From Edaphobacter modestus (GTDB lineage: Bacteria; Acidobacteriota; Terriglobia; Terriglobales; Acidobacteriaceae): a DNA stretch of 64,000 bases. Below the pieces are notes generated by a model, which was not told the DNA's origin, ran no database searches, and saw nothing but the letters and a program-made list of their open reading frames with translations. Positions 18,659 through 26,209 of this stretch are shown piece by piece. The position numbers and the translations under genes were made by a program. The DNA lies in contig NZ_SHKW01000001.1 of the NCBI RefSeq assembly GCF_004217555.1, positions 5,084,001 through 5,148,000 on the forward strand, written 5' to 3'. Positions within the stretch are counted from its first letter, which is position 1. Each line of letters opens with the position of its first letter.

Positions 18659-19834
18659 ATGAGCGAAGTTCTGGAACAGGAAGCGAAAACTGGGGCGGGG
18701 CACGCCCAGAAGTACACGCGCAACAGCCCATACGCGTCGAATGTCAATGTCAACTACCTTCTGACCGCCGAGGGGTCTGAAAAAGAGACGCGCCACGTCG
18801 AGCTGGCGCTCGAAGAGGGTATGACTTATACGCCCGGCGATGCCGTGGGCATTATCCCGGAGAACCGGGCCGAGGCCGTGGACGATGCGCTGAAGGCATT
18901 GGGCTACAAGGGTGACGAACGCGTTCTTGATCACTACAAGGTCGAGATCTCTCTCGAAGAGGCGCTGCGGACGCGGCTTGGAATCGGCAAGCTGTCGCGA
19001 GGCAGCATCGGCCAGTATGCCAAGCTGGCTCCCAACCTCGACGGCTTGAAGGTTCTGATCGGGCCGGACAACCGTGCGCGCGCCGAGGAGTACTGCTGGG
19101 GTCGCGAGTTTGTGGACCTGGCGACCGATTTCCCGGGCGTGGTCACCGATCCTCAGCAGCTGTTCAACGTGCTGCAGCGGCTGACGCCGCGGATGTATTC
19201 GATCTCTTCGAGCCAGAAGGTTCATCCGGACAGTGTGCATACGACGGTTCGCGTGATCCGCTACGAGACCCACGGCCGCGACCGGCAGGGCGTAGCCAGC
19301 GGCCATCTCGGCGATCGAGCGGGCGAAGGCACGGCGATGCCGATCTTCCTGCACTCCAACAATAACTTCCGGCTTCCGGAAGAGGCTTCCGCTCCCGTGA
19401 TCATGGTGGGTCCCGGAACGGGGATCGCTCCTTTCCGCGCGTTTCTCGAGGAGCGTCAGGCGGACGGCGCGCCGGGAGAGAACTGGCTGTTCTTCGGAGA
19501 GCAGCGCGAGAAGATGGACTTTCTGTACAAGGATCAGCTTCAGGGGATGGTGAAGGCCGGTGTCCTGACACATCTGCATACGGCGTTTTCGCGCGATCAG
19601 CACAACAAGGTCTACGTCCAGGACCGCATCCAGGAGAACGCGAAAGAGGTCTTCGAGTGGCTCGAGCGCGGAGCCTACTTCTACGTCTGCGGCGATGCCA
19701 CGCGCATGGCGAAGGACGTTGAGACCGCTCTGCTGGATGCGATTGCGAAGGGCTCGAACGGCACGCTGGAACATGCAGCCGAGTACCTTGCGACAATGAA
19801 GAAGCAGAAGCGGTACCAGCGAGACGTATACTAG
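18659..19834 (+). CDS. CysJ-like flavin reductase (FAD/NADPH domains only)
   Basis: 391 residues covering only the FAD-binding and NADPH-binding domains of the sulfite reductase flavoprotein/cytochrome P450 reductase family: FAD motif RMYSISSSQ, NADPH motif GPGTGIAPFRAFLEER, CGDATRMAKDVE, and the conserved aromatic C-terminus RYQRDVY. The N-terminal flavodoxin domain of full CysJ (about 200 residues) is absent; instead there are about 25 unrelated residues. No sulfite reductase hemoprotein gene is beside it, so a separate flavodoxin or ferredoxin may carry electrons. ATG 18659 is used; an upstream in-frame start at 18608 adds 17 unconserved residues. A terminator follows at 19967. Confidence 0.87.
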   Translation: MSEVLEQEAKTGAGHAQKYTRNSPYASNVNVNYLLTAEGSEKETRHVELALEEGMTYTPGDAVGIIPENRAEAVDDALKALGYKGDERVLDHYKVEISLEEALRTRLGIGKLSRGSIGQYAKLAPNLDGLKVLIGPDNRARAEEYCWGREFVDLATDFPGVVTDPQQLFNVLQRLTPRMYSISSSQKVHPDSVHTTVRVIRYETHGRDRQGVASGHLGDRAGEGTAMPIFLHSNNNFRLPEEASAPVIMVGPGTGIAPFRAFLEERQADGAPGENWLFFGEQREKMDFLYKDQLQGMVKAGVLTHLHTAFSRDQHNKVYVQDRIQENAKEVFEWLERGAYFYVCGDATRMAKDVETALLDAIAKGSNGTLEHAAEYLATMKKQKRYQRDVY

Positions 19835-19863
19835 CCTGAAGGGGTACCCCCCCTTTGTCTTGC

Positions 19864-19960
19864 AAAATGCTGAATAATAAAGGCTTAGTCGACTGGATAT
19901 TGTCTAAAATATTCAAGACAAAGGGTTTAAGTGCTAAAATATTGAAATAAAAAGATTTAG
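19864..19960. repeat. Three imperfect 25-nt AT-rich repeats
   Basis: Units at 19864-19888, 19906-19930 and 19936-19960 share the pattern AAAATnyTsAAnAnnAAnrnyTTAr and equal length. Spacing between starts is 42 and 30 nt. They follow a GGGGTACCCCCCC stretch at 19841. A fourth, isolated copy with the same flanking GTACCCCC lies at 35812-35836. Confidence 0.7.
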
Positions 19961-19966
19961 CAGACT

Positions 19967-20000
19967 AAAAGCCCGGAGACGATTCCGGGCTTTTCCTTTT
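19967..20000 (+). terminator. Terminator, probably bidirectional
   Basis: Stem GCCCGGA (19971-19977) and TCCGGGC (19984-19990), A-tract before and TTTTCCTTTT after. Downstream of the CysJ-like gene and the 25-nt repeats. Confidence 0.8.
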
Positions 20001-20161
20001 CTGTGTTAATTGTACCGGGTCGGCGATAACTTATCGGCACTTTTATGTATCTGAATCTTAGTGGTTTAAAGGCATACGGCCCTTGACAGCCTTTTCTTAT
20101 GTCTGCGTTTTGAATATATAAGCGACAAGTGTTGTAAATATATGAGTCCAACCGAACAGCC

Positions 20162-20185
20162 GGGTCATCTATGGGGTCATCTATG
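20162..20185. repeat. Perfect tandem 12-nt duplication upstream of NAD(P)-binding protein gene
   Basis: GGGTCATCTATG occurs twice back to back (20162-20173, 20174-20185), ending about 30 nt before the start codon. It could be a duplicated regulator site or simple slippage. Confidence 0.6.
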
Positions 20186-20214
20186 TAAGCGAAAAAGGTA
20201 GTGAGGAGGATGTG

Positions 20215-20844
20215 ATGAAGATTGTGATTTATGGAGCGACGGGAAACTCTGGGTCGGAGATCGTCAAGGAACTTCTGCGGCGCGGACACACGGCCACCGG
20301 CGTTGCACGGAATGTGGATTCTCTGAAGTCTCAGCCTGGGATCACTGCGAAGACGGATGATCTGTCGAATGTGGATACGATTGCGTCGATCATCCAGGGA
20401 GCCGATGCGGTGGTGAGTGCCTACCAGCCGCCCGCGGATAACACGGATGCCCTGGTGGATGTAACGAAGAGGCAGATTGAGGCGGTAAAGAAGGCGGGAG
20501 TGCCTCGTCTGCTTGTGGTTGGTGGTGCGGGTCTGCTGGAGGTGGCGCCGGGGGTGACGCTGATCAAGTCGGGGCATCTGCCTGCGGAGTATCTTCCGAT
20601 AGCGACTTCGCACGAGAAGGCTTTGGGTGTTTTGCGAGGCTCTGACATTAATTGGACTTATTTGAGTCCGGCGGCATTCTTCATTCCAGGGGAGCGGACG
20701 GGAACGTTCCGACAGGGCACAAAGGAGCTGGTAACGGATGCCAAAGGCGAGAGCAAGATCTCGTTTGCGGATTATGCGATTGCGCTGGTGGATGAGATCG
20801 AGAAACCGAAGCACGAGCGAGGCTCTTTTTCGGTTGGGTATTGA
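20215..20844 (+). CDS. NAD(P)H-binding atypical short-chain dehydrogenase
   Basis: 209 residues. The N-terminal GATGNSGSEIVKELLRRGH dinucleotide motif, DDLSNVDTIASIIQGADAVV, and WTYLSPAAFFIPGERTG are typical of the small SDR_a5/NAD(P)H-binding family (NmrA-like, 'flavin reductase' class). Such proteins are commonly stress-related quinone or flavin reductases, but specific activity cannot be read. ATG 20215 is preferred to GTG 20212 because of GGAGGA at 20204-20209. It stands alone, preceded by about 210 nt of AT-rich non-coding DNA. Confidence 0.87.
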   Translation: MKIVIYGATGNSGSEIVKELLRRGHTATGVARNVDSLKSQPGITAKTDDLSNVDTIASIIQGADAVVSAYQPPADNTDALVDVTKRQIEAVKKAGVPRLLVVGGAGLLEVAPGVTLIKSGHLPAEYLPIATSHEKALGVLRGSDINWTYLSPAAFFIPGERTGTFRQGTKELVTDAKGESKISFADYAIALVDEIEKPKHERGSFSVGY

Positions 20845-20900
20845 TTGGAGTGCCGGGGCTTGGGCTCGGGGCAGCTTGGCTCTGCGGTTCGAGCTTCGCT

Positions 20901-20945
20901 CGGGTGCCCCACTCATGCGATAGAGCCGCATGAATGGGGCACCCG
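20901..20945. repeat. Long hairpin intergenic element
   Basis: Arms CGGGTGCCCCACTCATGCG (20901-20919) and CGCATGAATGGGGCACCCG (20927-20945) pair almost perfectly around a 7-nt loop. The sequence looks like a dispersed repeat rather than a terminator: no U-tract, and it sits 55 nt beyond the preceding gene. Confidence 0.65.
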
Positions 20946-21007
20946 GCACGCGGCTTACGACTGTCATTCTGGAGAGTACGGCGAAATACGGGGATTCTTC
21001 GCTATGC

Positions 21008-21067
21008 TCAGAATGACGGCATATTTTTCAGAATGACGATACGTTTTCAGAAATGACGGTATGTTTT
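21008..21067. repeat. Three tandem 20-nt repeats of the 'CAGAATGACG' type
   Basis: Units 21008-21027, 21028-21047 and 21048-21067 read TCAGAATGACGGCATATTTT with a few changes. They resemble the CTCAGGATGACA element at 24553 and inside leuS, but with a 20-nt rather than 21-nt period. Confidence 0.7.
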
Positions 21068-21130
21068 CTGGCGTATTTCTACGTGGATCTTCTGTTTTCT
21101 TTCGTTGCTCTCGGTGAGATCTTTTGCGAG

Positions 21131-21577
21131 CTAGACGCGGTGATGGTCGGCACGCCAGTGAGTGATGCTTTGCTTGATTGCCTTCGGTTCGAGCTCCTGA
21201 GTGAGGGTCTTGTGGACGAGAGCGGGCAGCTCCTCATCGGCAGCGAAGCGCAACGCTACTAATTGCTTTACAGAGAGCTCCTGGAGATGGCCGAGTTCGT
21301 TGGCCGGCACGAGGGAGGCGATGCGGAGACGTTCTTCGAGGCGAATGATGCGGTCCTGGAGCTTGACGTCGTTCATGCGGGTTTTGAGCGCGAAGAGGAG
21401 CATGGCAAAAGAGACGACAATCCACCACAAGTAAAGATAAGCGTGTTGATGTTCGGGCCAGCGCTCGACGGTCACCCAGATCGCTAGACCTACGTTGAGG
21501 ATAAGGACAGGAAAGATAAATAAGTGCATCGGCGGATCGAGGCGGCCATGATTGCTGTAGTTTTGCTCTGCGGACAT
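21131..21577 (-). CDS. DUF6526-like membrane protein
   Basis: 148 residues. Two hydrophobic helices (LFIFPVLILNVGLAIWVTV and AYLYLWWIVVSFAMLLFAL) are followed by a soluble tail containing LQDRIIRLEERLR, probably amphipathic or coiled coil, and ALRFAADEELPALV. The pattern corresponds to a small family of short two-helix proteins found widely in acidobacteria and Bacteroidetes; function unknown. AAAGGA lies 6 nt before the ATG. Divergent from nfo with 80 nt between. Confidence 0.8.
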   Translation of the reverse strand: MSAEQNYSNHGRLDPPMHLFIFPVLILNVGLAIWVTVERWPEHQHAYLYLWWIVVSFAMLLFALKTRMNDVKLQDRIIRLEERLRIASLVPANELGHLQELSVKQLVALRFAADEELPALVHKTLTQELEPKAIKQSITHWRADHHRV

Positions 21578-21657
21578 GCGGTTCCTTTCTCGGGCGAGAA
21601 AACCGGCCTCAGCATAGCACGCAGAATCGGAGCGACAGGCTGCGTTAGGCTGGAGAG

Positions 21658-22524
21658 ATGGCGATCAAGAAGAAGCGAATCGGTGTACATGTAGGGACGG
21701 GCGGCGGGGTCTGGACGGCGGTGGAACGCGCGGTGGCCGCGGGAGCGAACACGTTTCAGATCTTCTCGGCGAGCCCGCGGATGTGGAAGGCCTCGCCGGT
21801 GAAGCCTGCCGATGCGGCGAAGATGCAGGAGCTGCGGGCGAAGCATGATGTGAGTCCGGTGGCGATTCATGCGAGCTACCTGATCAATCTTTGCAGCCAG
21901 ACGGATAGCGTGAGGCAGAATTCTACGACGGCGTTTCGTGGAGAGGTTGAGCGCGCCCTGGCGCTGGGGGCGGAGTTCCTGGTGCTGCATCCGGGGAGCT
22001 GGAAGGGACTGACGCGGGAGCAGGGGCTGACGTTTGCGGCGCAGTCGATCGAGCGGGCGATCGATGGGATTGATTTTGCAGGAAAGAATTTCAAGATCCT
22101 GATTGAGAATACGGCGGGGGCGGAGTTTTCTCTGGGCGGGAAGCTGGAGCAGGTGGCGGAGCTGGTGGAGTGCCTGAAGGCCTGTGCGCCGGTGGCGGTT
22201 TGCCTGGATACGTGCCACGTCCATGTAGCCGGATACGACATTGTGTCGACGGACGGCTATATCGAGACGATGAAGTTGGTGGAGTCGACGGTGGGCTTTG
22301 AGGCGGTGAAGGTGTGGCACTGCAACGACGCCAAGGCGGCGATGGGGTCGAAGCTGGACCGGCATGAGCACATTGGCGAGGGAACGATTGGGGCGGAGGC
22401 GTTTCGGAGGCTGCTGCACGATGGCCGGTTTGGCCATTGCGCTTTTATTGCGGAGACTCCTGTGGATACACCCGGCGACGAGGCCCGCAATGTTGGAGTG
22501 TTGCGGGCGCTGGCGGCGGGGTGA
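21658..22524 (+). CDS. nfo: Deoxyribonuclease IV (endonuclease IV)
   Basis: 288 residues, the standard Nfo length. It cleaves abasic sites in base excision repair using three zinc ions. The zinc-ligand motifs are present: VAIHASYLINL, FLVLHPGSW, ILIENTAG, VCLDTCHVHVAGYD, VWHCNDAK, DRHEHIGEG and FIAETP. The start codon precedes the first strand RIGVHVGTGGG directly. It is a single gene, with an unknown small protein 103 nt downstream. Confidence 0.95.
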   Translation: MAIKKKRIGVHVGTGGGVWTAVERAVAAGANTFQIFSASPRMWKASPVKPADAAKMQELRAKHDVSPVAIHASYLINLCSQTDSVRQNSTTAFRGEVERALALGAEFLVLHPGSWKGLTREQGLTFAAQSIERAIDGIDFAGKNFKILIENTAGAEFSLGGKLEQVAELVECLKACAPVAVCLDTCHVHVAGYDIVSTDGYIETMKLVESTVGFEAVKVWHCNDAKAAMGSKLDRHEHIGEGTIGAEAFRRLLHDGRFGHCAFIAETPVDTPGDEARNVGVLRALAAG

Positions 22525-22627
22525 GCGATAGCGCGGGTTTTTGCTTGCCTGAGCGGTTCGGTTGGGATAACGTTTGCAGCTAGCTACGCGGGCCTGCTGT
22601 GGATTGACTTCAACTCTGGAGAAGGCG

Positions 22628-23032
22628 ATGGCCCCTGATCCCGAATCACCCACCAAGATCGGTCATAGATTCCAGGAGTTCGACCTGACAGGCGAGACTG
22701 CCATTCGGCTTGAGGTCGGCAGGCGTGAGGAGATCGAGGCGGGGTTGAGCACGATGATGTCGTGCGTGGATGTGCTGCTGAGGGCGCGCGATGAGGGAAC
22801 GATTCGTTTTGCCGAGGGTGTGACGGGGCGAATGTTCGAGACGATGGGCGTTCTGCTGATGCGGGCCGCGCACGTGAACGAGAGGTCGCGGGAGGCGATG
22901 TTTCAGCACTGGCAGGCGCATGGGCCGGAGATTCTGGAGAGCCTGATTGCGGATGTTGCGGCCCGGCAGGGCAAGATGCTGATGCCGGAGGATCTTGCCG
23001 CGGCGTTTATGGGAACGCCGCCGGGATACTAG
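22628..23032 (+). CDS. Small hypothetical protein
   Basis: 134 residues, mostly helical, no signal or membrane segment. Start ATG 22628 is chosen for its GGAGAAGG Shine-Dalgarno; an in-frame TTG at 22574 lacks one. I recognise no family. Visible features are an acidic N-terminal third and long helices (EAMFQHWQAHGPEILESLIA). It ends 5 nt before the next gene, a membrane protein, so the two are probably co-transcribed. Confidence 0.65.
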   Translation: MAPDPESPTKIGHRFQEFDLTGETAIRLEVGRREEIEAGLSTMMSCVDVLLRARDEGTIRFAEGVTGRMFETMGVLLMRAAHVNERSREAMFQHWQAHGPEILESLIADVAARQGKMLMPEDLAAAFMGTPPGY

Positions 23033-23037
23033 GTCCG

Positions 23038-23763
23038 ATGGCCGATTCGGGTCAAGACGCGGCAGCGGGATACATCGATGCGGTGAAGTGGATTGTGGGG
23101 ATCTCAAGCGCGCTGCTGGCGGGCGTGTTTCTGCACCCGGAGCTGACGAACGGCTGGTCGTTTTGGGGGAAGGTCTCGCTGGTCCTGGTGCTGCTGCTTC
23201 TGGGTGCGAGCATCGTGGGCGGCGTGGTGTACCTGCTCTGGCTGAACAGGATTCGCAGGCGCAAGGAGCGCATTGCGGAGATCGACAGAGAGATGTCGTC
23301 GCCGGTTGTTATTCCGGACGCTCAAAGAACACAGAAGCTGAGGGAAGAAAAAGTCCTGCTGCTGAAGGATGAGGAAGACTCCAAAGGGACACAGGCTTTT
23401 TGGTATTGGGCGTTCATCCTGACGTTTCTTTTCGGCGGAGCGATCGGGATTACCTCGTTCTGTGCCCAGGTTGTTTATGGGCAGAGGCCAAAGGACGACT
23501 GTAAGAAGGATTGCAGAGACAAGTGCTGTGATGACGAAGGTGCAGCGACGACGCCTGATTTGCGCCGCTTCACGGTGGTGCAGTCGGCGGTACACAAGAC
23601 GGCGCATGGGACGCAGGCGCATACGTTTCTGGTGAACCAGCAGACGGGCGATGTGTGGCAGATGATCTGCGATCAGAAGGGGAACATTGTCGCCTTTCAA
23701 CGGGTGAAGCGGCTGGACCTGAACGGGAATCCGGAGAGGGAAGAGGCCGCAAAGAAGCCGTGA
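23038..23763 (+). CDS. Three-helix membrane protein with cysteine cluster
   Basis: 241 residues. Hydrophobic helices at about 15-33, 45-69 and 119-147 are separated by a charged cytoplasmic-type loop (RIRRRKERIAEIDREM). After the third helix comes a cysteine cluster at residues 155-164 (CKKDCRDKCC), then a soluble domain containing TFLVNQQTGDVWQMICDQKG, a strand pattern also seen in many small secreted bacterial domains. No family recognised. The four closely spaced cysteines on the likely outer side could bind metal or form disulfides. Confidence 0.68.
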   Translation: MADSGQDAAAGYIDAVKWIVGISSALLAGVFLHPELTNGWSFWGKVSLVLVLLLLGASIVGGVVYLLWLNRIRRRKERIAEIDREMSSPVVIPDAQRTQKLREEKVLLLKDEEDSKGTQAFWYWAFILTFLFGGAIGITSFCAQVVYGQRPKDDCKKDCRDKCCDDEGAATTPDLRRFTVVQSAVHKTAHGTQAHTFLVNQQTGDVWQMICDQKGNIVAFQRVKRLDLNGNPEREEAAKKP

Positions 23764-23808
23764 TCGCTGGTGTACGGCGCGCTTGAGGACGCGCCGTATG
23801 GACTCCGG

Positions 23809-24525
23809 TCAGGGTTTTTGGGTGGGGCGAAGCAGGACTTCGCTGACGAAGGATTGAGGAGCCTGGGTGACGAGCATGGCTACGATGCGGGCTACGTCGG
23901 AGGGCTGGATCTTTTTGTCGGCGTTCTTGTCGCTGTGCGAGAAGCTGGTGTTGACCGAGCCGGGAGCGATGACGGAGACGCGGATGTTGTGGGGGCGCAG
24001 CTCTTCGGCGATGGAGTAGGTGAGCCCGTTGAGCCCCCACTTGGAGGCCGAGTACGCCGCTCCGTTGGGGAGAGGGTTGCGGCCGGCCAGCGAGGAGATG
24101 TTGACGATGTGGCCGGATTTTGCGGCGATCATCAGAGGTGCCAGGGCGCGGACCATCAGGTAAGGGCCGCGAAGGTTGGTGTTCATGAGCGTGTCCCAGT
24201 CGGCCGGGGACATCTCGATGAGGGGCTTGCCGATGAGGCCGATTGCGGCGTTGTTGACGAGGATGTCACAGCGGCTGCCGTGCCGGGTCTGAATCGTTTT
24301 GGCGAGCGAGGCGATGGAGGACTCGTCGAGGAGATCGAGCTGGGCGATGTGGGCGGTGCCTCCGGCGGCTTCGATCTCCTGCCGGACCTGATCGAGGCGG
24401 GCTTTGTCGCGCGCGGCGAGGATGACGGTGGCTCCCATGGAGGCGAGTTGCTTGCCGATGGCAGCACCGATGCCGCGTGCGGCTCCTGTGACGACTGCGA
24501 GCTGTCCTTTGAGTTCTTCTGTCAT
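23809..24525 (-). CDS. Short-chain dehydrogenase/reductase
   Basis: 238 residues, classical SDR: cofactor motif TGAARGIG, ILVNNAAIG, catalytic Ser in VNISSLAGR and the catalytic YSASK, then IRVSVIAPGSVNT. An Arg-containing AARDKARLD after strand 2 suggests NADP(H) preference. Close to 3-oxoacyl-ACP reductase-like SDRs but no fatty-acid context; substrate unknown. Converges with the membrane protein gene; a dispersed repeat lies just upstream of its start. Confidence 0.88.
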   Translation of the reverse strand: MTEELKGQLAVVTGAARGIGAAIGKQLASMGATVILAARDKARLDQVRQEIEAAGGTAHIAQLDLLDESSIASLAKTIQTRHGSRCDILVNNAAIGLIGKPLIEMSPADWDTLMNTNLRGPYLMVRALAPLMIAAKSGHIVNISSLAGRNPLPNGAAYSASKWGLNGLTYSIAEELRPHNIRVSVIAPGSVNTSFSHSDKNADKKIQPSDVARIVAMLVTQAPQSFVSEVLLRPTQKP

Positions 24526-24552
24526 GAGGGGTTGGATGCGGGGAGAGGGACC

Positions 24553-24600
24553 GCAGATCCTTCGACTGCGCTTCCGTTGGTCGCTTCGCTCAGGATGACA
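24553..24600. repeat. Dispersed 'TCCTTCGACT...CTCAGGATGACA' element
   Basis: It begins GCAGATCCTTCGACTGCGCT and ends CGCTTCGCTCAGGATGACA. The same left end (two mismatches in 20) and the same CGCTCAGGATGACAC core occur inside leuS at 26984. It lies in the gap between the SDR and the alditol-oxidase-like gene, which is otherwise empty. Confidence 0.75.
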
Positions 24601-24747
24601 CAGTTTTCTGAAGGTGAGGGTTAGGTTGGTATGACGAATGGGTGCGGCTGGGCCATCTCGTGCGCTACGCCACGGTTTAGAACCGATGGGAGCGGAGTGC
24701 GGCGGAGCTTTGACTGCGCACTCCGCTTCGACATCGTTGAGCGGGTT

Positions 24748-26094
24748 TCAGCTGTAGAGTTCGGCGGTGATGAACTCGTTGCGGAACTTGCCCGTGGGGT
24801 CGTACTGCTGGACGAGCGCCTTGAAGTCGTTCAGCTTTGGGTAGGCGGCGCGGAGCTGTGCGGGCTTGAGCGTGGAGAGTTTGGCCCAGTGGGGGCGCGG
24901 GTTGAAGGGAGCGAGCTGGGCTTCGATGAGCGGGAGGATCTTCTGGACCTCGGGCCACTCGCGCTTCCAGGTGAAGTGGATGGCGAGGGAGTCGCGCTGG
25001 TAGGCCATGCTCATCCAGAGGTTGTCGGCGGCGATGGTGCGGAGCTCAGTGGTGAGCAGGTGCGGGGTGATGCGATCGCGGAGGGTCTCGACGGCGCGGA
25101 TGGCCTTGTAGCCGTCGGCGCGGGGAACGAAGTATTCGGTCTGGAGCTCTTCTCCGCTTGAGGGCGTGAAGTTCATGCGGAAGTGGGGCAGGCGCTCGTA
25201 CCAGGGGCCGGGGACGCCCATCTGCGGGGTGCAGTTGATGGCGTCGAGGGCAGGGATGGGGTGGAGGTTTTTGGTGGCGAGTTTGGCGTTGTAGAACAGG
25301 GGCGGCGTGTCGAGCTTTTCGCCGGGTTTGACGCGGCGCTTGAGCCAGAGCTCGGTGCCACGGCCTTTCTGCCAGTCGGTGAAGATGCTGACGCTGTAGC
25401 CGGCGCCGAAGATGTCGTCAAAGTGATGCTCGAGCTCGGCGAAGGGGATGTCGGTGTAGACGGTCTGGGCGATCTCGAAGGTGGGTTCGACGTTGAGGGT
25501 GACGGTGGTGATGACGCCAAGCAGACCGAGGTTGACGACGGCACCCGAGAACTTGTCGCCGTCGTGGGCGTGGGAGAGGGTCTGGAGCGATCCGTCGGCG
25601 GCGACGAACTCGATGGCGGCGACGGAGGTGGAGAGGTTGCCGTTGTGGATGCCGGAGCCGTGGGTTCCGGTGACGCAGGCTCCGGGGACGGAGATGTGGG
25701 GCAGGGAGGCGAGGTTGTGGAGGGCGAAGCCCTTGGCGTCGATGACGGGGGCGACGTCGCCGTAGCGGACGCCGGCCCCAACGGTGACGGTCTTTGCCTG
25801 CTCGTCGAGCTTGATCTGGGTGAAGTTTTTGAGGGAGACCTGGGCGTGGGTGCTGTCGGCGAGGGCGTTGAAGGAGTGGCGCGTGCCGAGGGGACGGATG
25901 CTGGGATGGTCTTTGACGACCTGCTGAAGCTCGGCGACGGTGGAGGGTTCGAAGAGATTGCCGGTGTGGTAGGTAAGGTTTCCTGCCCAGTTTGTTCTGT
26001 GTGTCATCGTTTTCTGCTCAGCGGTGGAGAAGCCGGGTAAAAGGGCGGTTGTGGCGAATGCGCCGGAGACTTTTAGAAACTGTCGTTTATCCAT
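24748..26094 (-). CDS. FAD-linked alditol oxidase / aldonolactone oxidase-like protein
   Basis: 448 residues. The N-terminus (MDKRQFLKVSGAFATTALLP) resembles a Tat-type signal lacking the second arginine (KR), so export is possible. An FAD-binding type 4 domain follows: SIRPLGTRHSFNALADS, whose His matches the position that carries covalent FAD in AldO, VTVGAGVRYGDV, and GTHGSGIHNGNLST. The C-terminal ALO domain ends with YDPTGKFRNEF. Family members oxidise polyols or sugar lactones with O2, giving H2O2. ATG 26094 has AGAGGAA at the right distance; the frame upstream to 26130 overlaps the leuS side. Divergent from leuS. Confidence 0.85.
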   Translation of the reverse strand: MDKRQFLKVSGAFATTALLPGFSTAEQKTMTHRTNWAGNLTYHTGNLFEPSTVAELQQVVKDHPSIRPLGTRHSFNALADSTHAQVSLKNFTQIKLDEQAKTVTVGAGVRYGDVAPVIDAKGFALHNLASLPHISVPGACVTGTHGSGIHNGNLSTSVAAIEFVAADGSLQTLSHAHDGDKFSGAVVNLGLLGVITTVTLNVEPTFEIAQTVYTDIPFAELEHHFDDIFGAGYSVSIFTDWQKGRGTELWLKRRVKPGEKLDTPPLFYNAKLATKNLHPIPALDAINCTPQMGVPGPWYERLPHFRMNFTPSSGEELQTEYFVPRADGYKAIRAVETLRDRITPHLLTTELRTIAADNLWMSMAYQRDSLAIHFTWKREWPEVQKILPLIEAQLAPFNPRPHWAKLSTLKPAQLRAAYPKLNDFKALVQQYDPTGKFRNEFITAELYS

Positions 26095-26209
26095 GGTTCC
26101 TCTTGGAGGGCGATAACGGAACGCGGCCATGGTAACGGCTTCTGCGGTTGAGAGGGAAGCGGGATTGTGTCTGCTGCCGGCGGCACGAAATTCTTTACAA
26201 TCAAAGAAT

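Noticed and set aside
17765..19774. 669-codon reading frame on the minus strand
   Set aside because: Antisense to the TIM-barrel isomerase and CysJ-like genes; Arg/His-rich composition and no family character. A high-GC shadow.
21008..21067. Short tandem repeats considered as CRISPR
   Set aside because: Units are contiguous with no spacers, 20 nt long, and no cas genes are present.
25183..26040. 285-codon Gly/Asp/Val-rich plus-strand frame
   Set aside because: Antisense to the alditol-oxidase-like gene; composition is that of a high-GC shadow.
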